Below, piece by piece: positions 1 through 5,782 of a stretch of DNA of 6,359 nucleotides. The stretch is from Hyphomicrobiales bacterium (GTDB lineage: Bacteria > Pseudomonadota > Alphaproteobacteria > Rhizobiales > Beijerinckiaceae). Under the pieces are notes generated by a model. That model saw nothing but the letters and a program-made list of their open reading frames with translations, was not told where the DNA came from and ran no database searches. The stretch spans positions 1 through 6,359 of the forward strand of contig JAQGKM010000429.1 of assembly GCA_028290125.1 (NCBI GenBank), read 5' to 3'. Position numbers and translations under genes: made by a program. How positions within the stretch are numbered: the stretch's first letter is position 1; each line of letters opens with the position of its first letter.

Positions 1-1
1 T

Positions 2-319
2 TTACGCCAATGGGACGAAGGCGAACCGCTGATCAAGGCTTCGCTCGGCTTGTTGGAGCCCTCGCCCGCCGCCCCGGCGCTGTCGCCCAGCGTCCTGCTC
101 GTCCCGCTCGCGGCGTTCGACCGGCGCGGCCATCGGATCGGTTATGGCCGGGGCTTTTACGATCGCGCCCTGGCGGCGCTCGGGCCGGTGACGACGATCG
201 GGATCGCTTTCGCCACGCAGGAAATCCCGACGATTCCCGACGAGCCGCACGACCACCCGCTCGATTTCGTGGTAACGGAGCAGGAAATCATCGACACGCG
301 CGTGCTGCGAGGCTCCTGA
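2..319 (+). CDS. ygfA: 5-formyltetrahydrofolate cyclo-ligase, C-terminal part (5' end cut)
   Basis: The frame is open from the window edge to the TGA at 317-319, giving 105 residues of a family usually about 190-200 long, so roughly the N-terminal half is missing. The family (5-FCL, also called MTHFS) uses ATP to convert 5-formyl-THF to 5,10-methenyl-THF in the cytoplasm, returning a stored or inhibitory folate to one-carbon metabolism. The visible part starts with the WDEGEPL segment (residues 4-10) and the GLLEPS segment. It then has the family signature VPLAAFDRRGHRIGYGRGFYDR (residues 34-55, written here in one-letter code as VPLAAFDRRG then HRIGYGRGFYDR), whose glycine-rich GYGRGFYDR part binds nucleotide and Mg. 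The end, with PHDHPLDFVVTEQEI, matches the usual C-terminal strand. The gene ends 3 nt before the YmdB-family gene and is surely co-transcribed with it. In many proteobacteria the 6S RNA gene and zapA lie just upstream; that would be outside this window. Confidence 0.93.
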   Translation, partial: LRQWDEGEPLIKASLGLLEPSPAAPALSPSVLLVPLAAFDRRGHRIGYGRGFYDRALAALGPVTTIGIAFATQEIPTIPDEPHDHPLDFVVTEQEIIDTRVLRGS

Positions 320-322
320 ACC

Positions 323-1150
323 ATGCGTCTGCTCTTCATTGGCGATATCGTCGGCCGCGCCGGCCGCGCCATCCTGCTCGACCGCCTGCCCGGCCTGCGC
401 GCCCGCTATGCGCTCGATTTCGTCATCGTCAACGGTGAGAACGCCGCCGGCGGGTTTGGCATCACGGAAGCGATCTGCGACGAATTTCTCGGGGCCGGAG
501 CCGATTGCGTGACGCTCGGCAACCATTCGTTCGACCAGCGCGAGGCGCTCGTTTTCATCGAGCGCCAGCCACGCCTGCTGCGGCCCGCCAATTATCCGGC
601 CGGCACGCCGGGACGCGGCGCCAACATGTTCGAGACCGCCAAGGGCCAGCGGGTGCTGGTGATGAACGCCATGGGCCGCGTGTTCATGGACCCGCTCGAC
701 GACCCCTTCGCCTCCGTCGAGCGCGAGATCGGGGCCTGCCCGCTCGGAATGGGCTGCGACGCCTTCGTGCTCGATTTCCACGCCGAGACGACATCGGAAA
801 AAATGGCCATGGGCCATTTCTGCGACGGGCGCGCGAGCCTTGTGGTCGGGACGCACACCCACATTCCGACCGCCGACCACCAGATCCTGCCAGGCGGCAC
901 CGCCTACCAGAGCGACGCCGGCATGACGGGCGATTACGACAGCGTCATCGGCATGGACAAGGAAGAGCCCCTGCGCCGCTTCACGCGCAAGATCCCGGGT
1001 GGCCGCTTCGAGCCCGCCGACGGCGCGGCCACCCTGTGCGGGCTGGCCGTGGACATCGACGATTCCACCGGCCTCGCCCGCGCCGTGGCGCCGCTGCGCA
1101 TGGGCGGACGGCTCGCGCCGGCGCTGCCGGAGTTCTGGAACGAGCATTGA
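323..1150 (+). CDS. ymdB: YmdB-family (TIGR00282) metallophosphoesterase
   Basis: A complete 275-residue protein, close to the usual 260-280 of the family. It belongs to the calcineurin-like dimetal phosphoesterases related to Bacillus YmdB, which hydrolyses 2',3'-cyclic nucleotide monophosphates and affects biofilm and motility programmes; whether the alphaproteobacterial members do the same is inference. The metal-site residues seem all present: Asp8 in GDIVGRAGR, Glu39 and Asn40 in NGEN, Asn67 and the catalytic His68 in GNHSFD, His153 in DFHAE, and His178 and His180 in GTHTHIPTAD. A SDAGMTG segment follows (about residues 197-203). The GNHSFD box differs from the commoner GNHTWD but keeps the ligands. 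There is no signal peptide, so it is cytoplasmic. The ATG at 323 lies 3 nt after the upstream stop. A GAGG at 309-312, inside the upstream gene, is the likely ribosome binding site, with a rather long 10-nt spacer. It probably forms an operon with the folate gene. Confidence 0.93.
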   Translation: MRLLFIGDIVGRAGRAILLDRLPGLRARYALDFVIVNGENAAGGFGITEAICDEFLGAGADCVTLGNHSFDQREALVFIERQPRLLRPANYPAGTPGRGANMFETAKGQRVLVMNAMGRVFMDPLDDPFASVEREIGACPLGMGCDAFVLDFHAETTSEKMAMGHFCDGRASLVVGTHTHIPTADHQILPGGTAYQSDAGMTGDYDSVIGMDKEEPLRRFTRKIPGGRFEPADGAATLCGLAVDIDDSTGLARAVAPLRMGGRLAPALPEFWNEH

Positions 1151-1171
1151 ACGGAAGACGTGGCTCGTCAC

Positions 1172-1211
1172 AGCGGCGAATAGGCGGGCGCCCCTTCAAT
1201 TTGGCGCCGCT
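1172..1211. repeat. Inverted repeat in the gap before yebC
   Basis: AGCGGCG (1172-1178) is the exact reverse complement of CGCCGCT (1205-1211), giving a 7-bp stem around a 26-nt loop. The loop itself contains the palindrome GGGCGCCC (1186-1193). No T run follows, so it is a poor intrinsic terminator. It overlaps the -35 side of the candidate yebC promoter, so it could be an operator, an mRNA structure ending the ymdB transcript, or chance in GC-rich DNA. Confidence 0.35.
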
Positions 1212-1223
1212 CAAGCGTATAAG
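1195..1223 (+). promoter_or_regulatory. Candidate sigma-70-like promoter for yebC
   Basis: TATAAG at 1218-1223 matches the -10 consensus at 5 of 6 positions and stands out in this GC-rich DNA. A weak -35 element, TTCAAT (1195-1200, 3 of 6), lies 17 nt upstream. Transcription would start near 1230, leaving a leader of about 35 nt before the ATG at 1265. The -10 match is good and the -35 match is poor, so the call is tentative. Confidence 0.35.
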
Positions 1224-1264
1224 GCGCGCCACACTCCATTCACTTGCGTTTTTCCGAGGGGTCC

Positions 1265-2011
1265 ATGGCAGGCCATAGTCAGTTCAAGAACATCATGCAC
1301 CGCAAGGGGAAGCAGGACGCCGTGCGGTCCAAGCTGTTCTCCAAGCTCGGTCGCGAAATCACCGTGGCGGCCAAGATGGGCATGCCCGACCCCAACATGA
1401 ACCCGCGCCTGCGCGCGGCCATCCTCGCCGCCCGCGAGGAAAACATGCCCAAGGACAACATCGAGCGCGCCATCAAGAAGGCCTCGGGCGGCGACGCCGA
1501 GAACTACGATGAAGTCCGCTACGAGGGCTATGCGCCCGGCGGCGTCGCGGTGATCATCGAGGCGCTGACCGACAACCGCAATCGCACGGCTGGCGAAGTG
1601 CGCTCCTACTTCACCAAGGCCGGCGGGGCGCTGGCCGAAACCGGCGCCGTCGCCTTCATGTTCGACCGTGTCGGCGTCATCGAATACGCCAAGACCATCG
1701 GCTCCGAAGACGACGTGATGGAAGCCGCGATCGAGGCCGGCGCCGACGATGTCGCCTCGCAGGACGATCTCTACGAGATTATCACCACGCTCGAAAACCT
1801 GCGCGACGTGCAGAAGGCGCTCGAGACGCGATTCGGCGAGGCCAAGAAGGCGGCGCTGATGTGGCGTCCGCAGAACACGATCAATGTCGATGACGAAGCC
1901 GGCGAAAAGATCCTGAAACTCATCGGCTCGCTCGAAGACAACGACGACGTCCAGAACGTCTACGCCAACTTCGAAATTTCCGATGCGCTGATGGCGAAAC
2001 TCGGCGGCTAA
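1265..2011 (+). CDS. yebC: YebC/PmpR/TACO1-family regulatory or translation factor
   Basis: A complete 248-residue protein, matching the usual 240-250 of the family, recognisable end to end. It has the N-terminal MAGHSQFKN-MHRKGKQD signature, then DPNMNPRLRAAI (about residues 43-54), the YEGYAPGGVAVIIEALTDN core with NRNRTAGEVR, and the C-terminal NVYANFEIS segment. Members are cytoplasmic. They were first described as DNA-binding transcriptional regulators (PmpR in Pseudomonas). The mitochondrial homologue TACO1 and more recent bacterial work point to a role in translation, including through proline-rich stretches, so 'transcriptional regulator' is a conventional label. The start is set at 1265 because MAGHS is the invariant family N-terminus. 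An in-frame ATG at 1244 would add seven unconserved residues. GAGGGG at 1256-1261 is a strong Shine-Dalgarno match lying close to the start. A terminator-like hairpin follows directly, so this is probably its own transcription unit or the end of the first one. It is not next to ruvC here within the window. Confidence 0.96.
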   Translation: MAGHSQFKNIMHRKGKQDAVRSKLFSKLGREITVAAKMGMPDPNMNPRLRAAILAAREENMPKDNIERAIKKASGGDAENYDEVRYEGYAPGGVAVIIEALTDNRNRTAGEVRSYFTKAGGALAETGAVAFMFDRVGVIEYAKTIGSEDDVMEAAIEAGADDVASQDDLYEIITTLENLRDVQKALETRFGEAKKAALMWRPQNTINVDDEAGEKILKLIGSLEDNDDVQNVYANFEISDALMAKLGG

Positions 2012-2018
2012 CGCCGGC

Positions 2019-2049
2019 GCGCGGCGAGCCTTCCGGCCAGCCGCGCTTT
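2019..2049 (+). terminator. Terminator-like hairpin after yebC
   Basis: GCGCGGC (2019-2025) pairs exactly with GCCGCGC (2040-2046). After a 2x2 internal loop, GCC/GGC (2028-2030 with 2035-2037) closes on a TTCC tetraloop. TTT follows at 2047-2049 before the sequence turns GC-rich again. The stem starts 8 nt after the yebC stop codon. The strong GC stem fits an intrinsic terminator; the short T run makes it a weak one. Confidence 0.5.
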
Positions 2050-2112
2050 CGCCCCAATGCCTTGCGACAAGCGCTCCATCGTGGGCCGCAGTCTCGCGTC
2101 CTGAAAGCAACC

Positions 2113-2787
2113 ATGTCCAAGAACGCGTCCAAGAACGACAACCCCCAGCGCTTCTACCTGATGCTGCCGCCGCTCGACGAAGCCGGTGATTTTCCCGAGC
2201 GTCTCGCCGATGCGCTGGATCGCGCCGATGTCGCCTGCGTGCTGGCGCCGCTCGCCGCGCGCGACGAAGGTTCGGCCAAGAAGATCGTGAAGGCGCTGAT
2301 CGCCGTCACCGAGCCGCGCGGCGTCGCGCTGCTGATCGACGACGCCTCCATCGTCGCGCGTTCGGGCGCCGATGGCGCGCATGTGCGCGTCACCGGAGAG
2401 ACGCTGGAAAAGGCGCTGGGCGCGGCCATCGAGGCGTTGAAGCCCGACCGCATCGTCGGAGCCGGCGGCCTGAAAGCCAAGCACGACGCCATGGTGGCGG
2501 GCGAGTTCGACGTCGACTACATCAGCTTCGGCGATCCGGCCCCGGACGGCTACACGCCGCCGATCGAACAGACGCTGGAGCGCGTCTCGTGGTGGGCCGA
2601 CATCTTCAACGTGCCCTGCGTCGCCTTTGCGCCGACGATCGCCGACGTCGCGGCGCTCGGCAAGGCTGGCGCGGATTTCGTCGCGCTGCGTGATGCGATC
2701 TGGAACGACCCGCGCGGCGCCGGCGACGCCATGTCGGAAGCGCAGGCGCTTCTCGACGCCAATCCCGCGCAGGCCGGACAGGGCTGA
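2113..2787 (+). CDS. Divergent ThiE-like (thiamine-phosphate synthase fold) protein, function uncertain
   Basis: A 224-residue protein with the TIM-barrel pattern of the ThiE/TenI family. It has a FYLMLPP first strand, LLIDDASIVARSGADGAHV (residues 73-91, matching the ND...ADGVH region), KHDAMVAGEFDVDYISFG (123-140, matching the ADYIGFG strand), and a late GADFV-LRDAI segment (186-196). Genuine ThiE joins HMP-pyrophosphate and HET-phosphate to make thiamine phosphate. Here the hallmarks of that reaction are not seen: no QLREK-like strand (VLAPLAARD instead, 43-51), no GQED after ADGxH (VRVTGE instead), no TxTK after the FGP strand (DPAPDGYTPP), and no GGI loop (AFAPTIAD). A catalytic ThiE role is therefore doubtful; a TenI-like or non-enzymatic role is possible. 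I chose the ATG at 2113 over an in-frame TTG at 2062 because the extra 17 residues look like intergenic sequence. The ribosome binding site is weak (GAAAG at 2103-2107). No thiamine genes are nearby. Its stop overlaps the next start. Confidence 0.82.
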   Translation: MSKNASKNDNPQRFYLMLPPLDEAGDFPERLADALDRADVACVLAPLAARDEGSAKKIVKALIAVTEPRGVALLIDDASIVARSGADGAHVRVTGETLEKALGAAIEALKPDRIVGAGGLKAKHDAMVAGEFDVDYISFGDPAPDGYTPPIEQTLERVSWWADIFNVPCVAFAPTIADVAALGKAGADFVALRDAIWNDPRGAGDAMSEAQALLDANPAQAGQG

Positions 2788-3797
2788 TGCGCATCGGGCT
2801 CGGCCTCGCGTTGGGACTGCTGCTGTGCCCCACGCCGGGCCTGTCCCCAGCCCATGCGCAGACGTTCGGGCCATCGCTCACGCCGACCGCGCCGCCAAAA
2901 CTTCAGCCCGGGCTGATGCCGCTCTATCAGCCGAACCGGCCGCCGCCATCGGCAGGCCCGGTGAAACCCGGACAGGACATCGCCTTCGGCGCGTATCAGC
3001 GCGGCTATTACGTCACCGCCTTCCAGGAGGCGATGCAACGCATCGAGAAGAACAAGGCCGATGCCGCCGCCATGACGCTGGTCGCGGAAATCTATCGTGA
3101 CGGCTCGGGCATCAAGAAAAATCCGTCCGAGGCCGCGCGTTGGTACAAGCTCGCGGCAGACCGCGGCGATCCGCAGGCGCAGTTCCAGCTCGCCGCCGCG
3201 ACGCTGCGCGGCGAAGGCGTGCCGGAAAACAAGGCGGTGGCGAAGAGCCTGCTCGAGAAGGCTGCGGCGCAGGGACATCCGGGCGCGCTCTACAATCTCG
3301 GCATCATGGCGATCGACGCCGATATCCAGGATTTCCGCGCCGCCGCCGACTTCTTCCGCAGGGCCGCCGAACGCGGCAACATGGACGGCGCCTATTCGCT
3401 CGCGGTGCTCTATCGCGAAGGCCGCGGCGTGCCGCAGGACATCAAGGAAGCGGCCCGCTGGCTGCGCCGCGCGGCCGATGAACACATTGCTGCGGCGGAA
3501 GTCGAACTCGCGATCATGACGTTCAACGGAGAGGGCGTCGAGAAGGACGAAGCCGCGGCCGCCAAGCTCTTCCTGCGCGCCGCCGTCCGCAACAATCCGG
3601 TCGCGATGAACCGCCTCGCCCGCATTTACGCCTCGGGCCGCGGCGTCGTGAAAAACCCGGTCGAGGCCATGAAATGGCATCTGCTCGCCCGCGCCGTCGG
3701 TCTGCAGGACGAGTTTCTCGATGGCGTGCTGAACGGCCTGTCCGCCAAGGAACGCGCCGAAGTCGAGGCCGCCGTGAAGAAGTTCGTCGGACCGTAG
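2787..3797 (+). CDS. Exported Sel1-repeat (SLR, TPR-like) protein
   Basis: A 336-residue protein. Residues 1-24 form a signal peptide: Arg2, a Leu/Gly-rich core, then an AHA cleavage box before Gln25, predicting a periplasmic location. Cys14 is not in a proper lipobox (Leu at -1), so it is probably not a lipoprotein. Residues 29-62 are proline-rich, with PPP at 52-54. From about residue 93 come six Sel1-type repeats starting near 93, 129, 165, 199, 235 and 271, with the typical GxGV and A-A-xW(Y/L)-xxA-A pattern. The third repeat lacks the GxGV turn. A short helical tail ends the protein (318-336). Sel1 repeats form alpha-solenoid scaffolds for protein-protein contact, often in envelope or signalling complexes; the partner cannot be told from sequence. 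The ATG at 2787 overlaps the TGA of the ThiE-like gene (TGATG), indicating translational coupling. AGGG at 2780-2783 or GGA at 2776-2778 could serve as the ribosome site. Confidence 0.9.
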   Translation: MRIGLGLALGLLLCPTPGLSPAHAQTFGPSLTPTAPPKLQPGLMPLYQPNRPPPSAGPVKPGQDIAFGAYQRGYYVTAFQEAMQRIEKNKADAAAMTLVAEIYRDGSGIKKNPSEAARWYKLAADRGDPQAQFQLAAATLRGEGVPENKAVAKSLLEKAAAQGHPGALYNLGIMAIDADIQDFRAAADFFRRAAERGNMDGAYSLAVLYREGRGVPQDIKEAARWLRRAADEHIAAAEVELAIMTFNGEGVEKDEAAAAKLFLRAAVRNNPVAMNRLARIYASGRGVVKNPVEAMKWHLLARAVGLQDEFLDGVLNGLSAKERAEVEAAVKKFVGP

Positions 3798-3818
3798 GAG
3801 CGGGGCGCGCCCCCTTTC
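3797..3818 (+). terminator. Possible weak hairpin after the Sel1 gene
   Basis: The 12-nt perfect palindrome GGGGCGCGCCCC (3802-3813) can fold as a 4-bp G:C stem on a CGCG loop. After one C/C mismatch the stem could extend through pairs that include two G:T wobbles, using the TTTC at 3815-3818. The T residues are thus partly in the stem and no clear T tract follows. It sits right after the TAG (3795-3797), which is the best argument for termination. In DNA this GC-rich, chance is a real alternative. Confidence 0.28.
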
Positions 3819-3822
3819 CTCA

Positions 3823-3851
3823 TTGATCTCCCGGCCCCCCACGGGTAAACC
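3823..3851 (+). promoter_or_regulatory. Weak candidate promoter before the IMPase gene
   Basis: TTGATC (3823-3828, 4 of 6 to the -35 consensus) is followed after 17 nt by TAAACC (3846-3851, 3 of 6 to the -10 consensus). The -10 lies within the small inverted repeat GGGT-AA-ACCC (3843-3852). A start near 3857 would leave about 30 nt of leader. The case is weak and rests mainly on position and spacing. Confidence 0.22.
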
Positions 3852-3886
3852 CACGTCTCTCCCGCTCTTTGAAAGCCCCGACGCCC

Positions 3887-4678
3887 ATGATCCGCTCCGC
3901 CCTGATGAATGTCATGACTGCCGCCGCCGTAAAGGCTGGCCGTGGTCTCAAGCGCGATCTGGGCGAAGTCGAAAACCTGCAGGTCTCCATCAAGGGCCCG
4001 GGCGATTTCGTCACCGCTGCCGACCGCCGCGCCGAGAAGGTGCTGTTCGAGGAATTGTCGCGGTCGCGTCCGGGCTACGGCTTCCTGATGGAGGAAGGCG
4101 GCGCGGTCGAGGGCGCAGACAAGACGCATCGCTGGATCATCGATCCGCTCGACGGCACCACCAACTTCCTGCATTCGCTGCCGGTGTTTGCAATCTCGGT
4201 CGGGCTCGAGCGCGATGGCGAGATGGTGGCGGGCGTCGTCTACAATCCCGCGACGGATGAAATGTACACGGCGGAAAAGGGCCAGGGCGCCTGGCTCAAC
4301 AATCGCCGCCTGCGCGTCGCCGCGCGCCGCGATTTTGCCGATGCGCTGGTCGGCTGCGGCATCCCTCCGCTGGCGCGCGCGCATCTGCATCCGCGCTTCA
4401 AGCTCGAACTCTCTTCGGTCATCGCGAAGTCGGGCAACATCCGTCGCCTCGGCGCCGCGTCGCTCGACCTCGCCATGGTGGCGGCGGGCCGGCTCGACTG
4501 TTACTGGGAGCGCGGACTGTCGGCGTGGGACATGGCGGCCGGCATCGTTCTGGTGCGGGAAGCCGGCGGCTATGTGAGCGACGCCGACGGCCATGACAAG
4601 ATGCTGGAGAGCGGCTCGATCTGCGTCGGCAACGAATCCATGCACAGGTCTTTGCTGGCTGCATTGCGCTCGGCCTGA
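3887..4678 (+). CDS. suhB: Inositol monophosphatase / SuhB-family phosphatase
   Basis: A complete 263-residue protein, the normal length for bacterial IMPases. These Mg-dependent, Li-sensitive enzymes remove phosphate from myo-inositol-1-phosphate and similar sugar phosphates. E. coli SuhB also works with the Nus factors in rRNA antitermination, which cannot be assumed here. Visible motifs are GDFVTAADRRAE (39-50), FLMEEGG (66-72, first metal Glu69), the signature WIIDPLDGTTNFLH (83-96, metal ligands Asp86 and Asp89, Thr91), RRLGAASLDLAMVAAGRLD (186-204) and SAWDMAAG (212-219, ligand Asp215). All catalytic ligands are present; Gly replaces the usual Ser/Thr after the EE pair. The ATG at 3887 gives MIRSALMNVM, the N-terminus I expect for alphaproteobacterial homologues. 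An in-frame TTG at 3869 would add six residues without a better ribosome site. The only upstream match is a GAAAG at 3871-3875, so initiation looks weak. Gaps of 89 and 138 nt separate it from its neighbours. Confidence 0.95.
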   Translation: MIRSALMNVMTAAAVKAGRGLKRDLGEVENLQVSIKGPGDFVTAADRRAEKVLFEELSRSRPGYGFLMEEGGAVEGADKTHRWIIDPLDGTTNFLHSLPVFAISVGLERDGEMVAGVVYNPATDEMYTAEKGQGAWLNNRRLRVAARRDFADALVGCGIPPLARAHLHPRFKLELSSVIAKSGNIRRLGAASLDLAMVAAGRLDCYWERGLSAWDMAAGIVLVREAGGYVSDADGHDKMLESGSICVGNESMHRSLLAALRSA

Positions 4679-4693
4679 GCAGACTGAAGCATC

Positions 4694-4730
4694 GCGCAGG
4701 CGAATACTTGCAGCCAACACCTTGCGCTTT
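4694..4730 (+). terminator. Terminator-like hairpin after the IMPase gene
   Basis: GCGCAGG (4694-4700) pairs with CCTTGCGC (4720-4727): five pairs, a one-T bulge, then two more G:C pairs, with a 19-nt loop. TTT follows at 4728-4730. The long loop and short T run make this a modest candidate, 15 nt after the stop codon. Confidence 0.33.
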
Positions 4731-4744
4731 CGCTTGAACCGAGC

Positions 4745-4754
4745 CGAAATTTCG
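4745..4754. repeat. AT-rich 10-bp palindrome upstream of the MotA-like gene
   Basis: CGAAATTTCG is a perfect inverted repeat located 63 nt before the MotA-like start, in the 138-nt gap 4679-4816. It is unusually AT-rich for this DNA. Above it lies TTGAAC (4734-4739, 4 of 6 to a -35 box), but no convincing -10 box is found at proper spacing. It could be an operator or part of the promoter; chance cannot be excluded. Confidence 0.25.
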
Positions 4755-4798
4755 CGTCTCTTAACGCCGGAGCGCCGCCAGTCTCCCTGCGGCAGGAA

Positions 4799-4822
4799 TC
4801 GAAATGGCTGTTCGAAATGGCT
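4799..4822 (+). repeat. 11-nt direct repeat duplicating the start codon of the MotA-like gene
   Basis: TCGAAATGGCT occurs at 4799-4809 and again at 4812-4822, offset by 13 nt. Each copy contains an ATG followed by GCT, but the offset puts them in different frames. The second copy holds the start of the MotA-like protein and the first opens a 7-codon frame. It looks like a short tandem duplication. Confidence 0.85.
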
Positions 4823-4827
4823 TTTGA
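4804..4827 (+). other. Possible 7-codon upstream reading frame (leader peptide) overlapping the MotA-like start
   Basis: ATG at 4804 opens MAVRNGF and stops at the TGA 4825-4827, 8 nt inside the MotA-like gene in another frame. AGGA at 4794-4797 lies 6 nt before this ATG, an ideal spacing, but 19 nt before the true start at 4817. Ribosomes could therefore load at 4804, terminate at 4827 and re-initiate about 10 nt back. Whether it is translated is unknown; it may be a by-product of the direct repeat. Confidence 0.35.
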
Positions 4828-5782
4828 GCGAGACCCTTACGTCCTTTCCTCGCCGCGCATCTTTCTTTTGCGCATGGTGGTGTTCCTGATCCTGGCGGGA
4901 TTTGTCGCCTTGATCCTCTACCGCCAGATCGCCAACGCCTTCCTGGCCAATCCCGGCCTCAACAGCCTGATCATGGGCGTGCTTGCGCTCGGCATCGTGC
5001 TCGGCCTGCGGCAGGTCGTGCGGCTCTTCCCTGAAATCAAATGGGTCAACGCGTTGCGGCGCGACGAATCGCTCGGCCTGCGCGAACCCGTGCTGCTCGC
5101 CCCGATGGCGCGCATGCTCGGCGATAGCGGCCTGCGCGCGATCTCGACATCGACGCTGCGTGCGATTCTCGATTCGATCGGAACGCGCCTCGACGAATCG
5201 CGCGAGATCCTGCGCTACATGATCGGCCTGCTGGTCTTCCTCGGTCTGCTCGGCACCTTCTGGGGCCTGCTCGAAACCGTCGGCTCGATCGGCGGCGTCA
5301 TCAAATCCATGCAGACCGGCGCCGATGCGACCGTCATGTTCGACGATCTGAAAAACGGCCTCGCCGCGCCGATCTCGGGCATGTCGATTGCCTTCACGTC
5401 GTCGCTGTTCGGTCTCGCGGGCTCGCTGATTCTCGGCTTCCTCGACCTGCAGGCCGGACAGGCGCAGAACCGCTTCTACACGGAGCTCGAGGACGCGCTC
5501 TCCACCAACGCGACCGACTCCAGCATCCTGCCGGCGACCGGCGGACCGATGTCGCCCGATTTCCGGCAGGCCCTGCAGAAGCTTGCGGAGGCCGCTGACC
5601 CGATGACGGCGCGCGCCGCCACACAGGCCATGGTCAACCTCGCGGAGGGCATCCAGGGGCTCGTGCAGCACATGCGCGGCGAACAGCAGATGCTGCGCAC
5701 CTGGGTCGAGGCGCAGGCCGACCAGCAGGCCGAGATTCGCAAGCTGCTGCAGCGTCTCGCCGCCGAGACGGAGCGCCGCTGA
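4817..5782 (+). CDS. MotA/TolQ/ExbB-family ion-channel subunit, stator-like
   Basis: A 321-residue inner-membrane protein. Four membrane segments are seen at about 16-35, 48-70, 135-157 and 186-208, the four-helix layout of MotA, with a cytoplasmic loop of some 60 residues (72-133) rich in charged residues between helices 2 and 3. Helix 3 has LLGTFWGLLETVG (144-156), the family's GT-WG motif, with Thr147. Helix 4 starts with LAAPISGMSIAFTSSLFG (182-199), including Pro185, equivalent to the proline and small-residue channel face of MotA/ExbB. The tail (about 236-321) is amphipathic and helical with many Gln, Glu and Arg, probably a cytoplasmic coiled coil. Such proteins form a pentamer around two MotB/ExbD-type partners and turn ion flow into mechanical work. 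Automatic annotation usually says 'flagellar motor protein MotA', but no flagellar gene is near. The next gene, overlapping by TGATG, is the expected partner. The ATG at 4817 leads directly into the conserved-looking protein; the Shine-Dalgarno placement is odd. Confidence 0.88.
   Translation: MAFERDPYVLSSPRIFLLRMVVFLILAGFVALILYRQIANAFLANPGLNSLIMGVLALGIVLGLRQVVRLFPEIKWVNALRRDESLGLREPVLLAPMARMLGDSGLRAISTSTLRAILDSIGTRLDESREILRYMIGLLVFLGLLGTFWGLLETVGSIGGVIKSMQTGADATVMFDDLKNGLAAPISGMSIAFTSSLFGLAGSLILGFLDLQAGQAQNRFYTELEDALSTNATDSSILPATGGPMSPDFRQALQKLAEAADPMTARAATQAMVNLAEGIQGLVQHMRGEQQMLRTWVEAQADQQAEIRKLLQRLAAETERR

Noticed and set aside
2..1171. A 389-codon open frame on the - strand
   Set aside because: Antisense to the cyclo-ligase and YmdB genes, both strongly supported; composition-driven.
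1244..1264. Earlier ATG start for YebC
   Set aside because: The family begins at MAGHS, and GAGGGG at 1256-1261 sits immediately before that codon.
2062..2112. TTG start for the ThiE-like protein
   Set aside because: The added residues are basic and unlike the family. The ATG at 2113 begins just before the first barrel strand.
2050..2112. Promoter directly before the ThiE-like gene
   Set aside because: TTGCGA at 2062-2067 has no acceptable -10 box at 16-18 nt; nothing better was found in this gap.
2787..2830. Sel1 protein as a lipoprotein through Cys14
   Set aside because: Leu occupies the -1 position, where Gly, Ala or Ser is needed, and a good AHA signal peptidase I site lies at residues 22-24.
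2550..3854. A 434-codon open frame on the - strand
   Set aside because: Antisense shadow of the ThiE-like and Sel1 genes, which have clear family matches and start signals; no recognisable domain.
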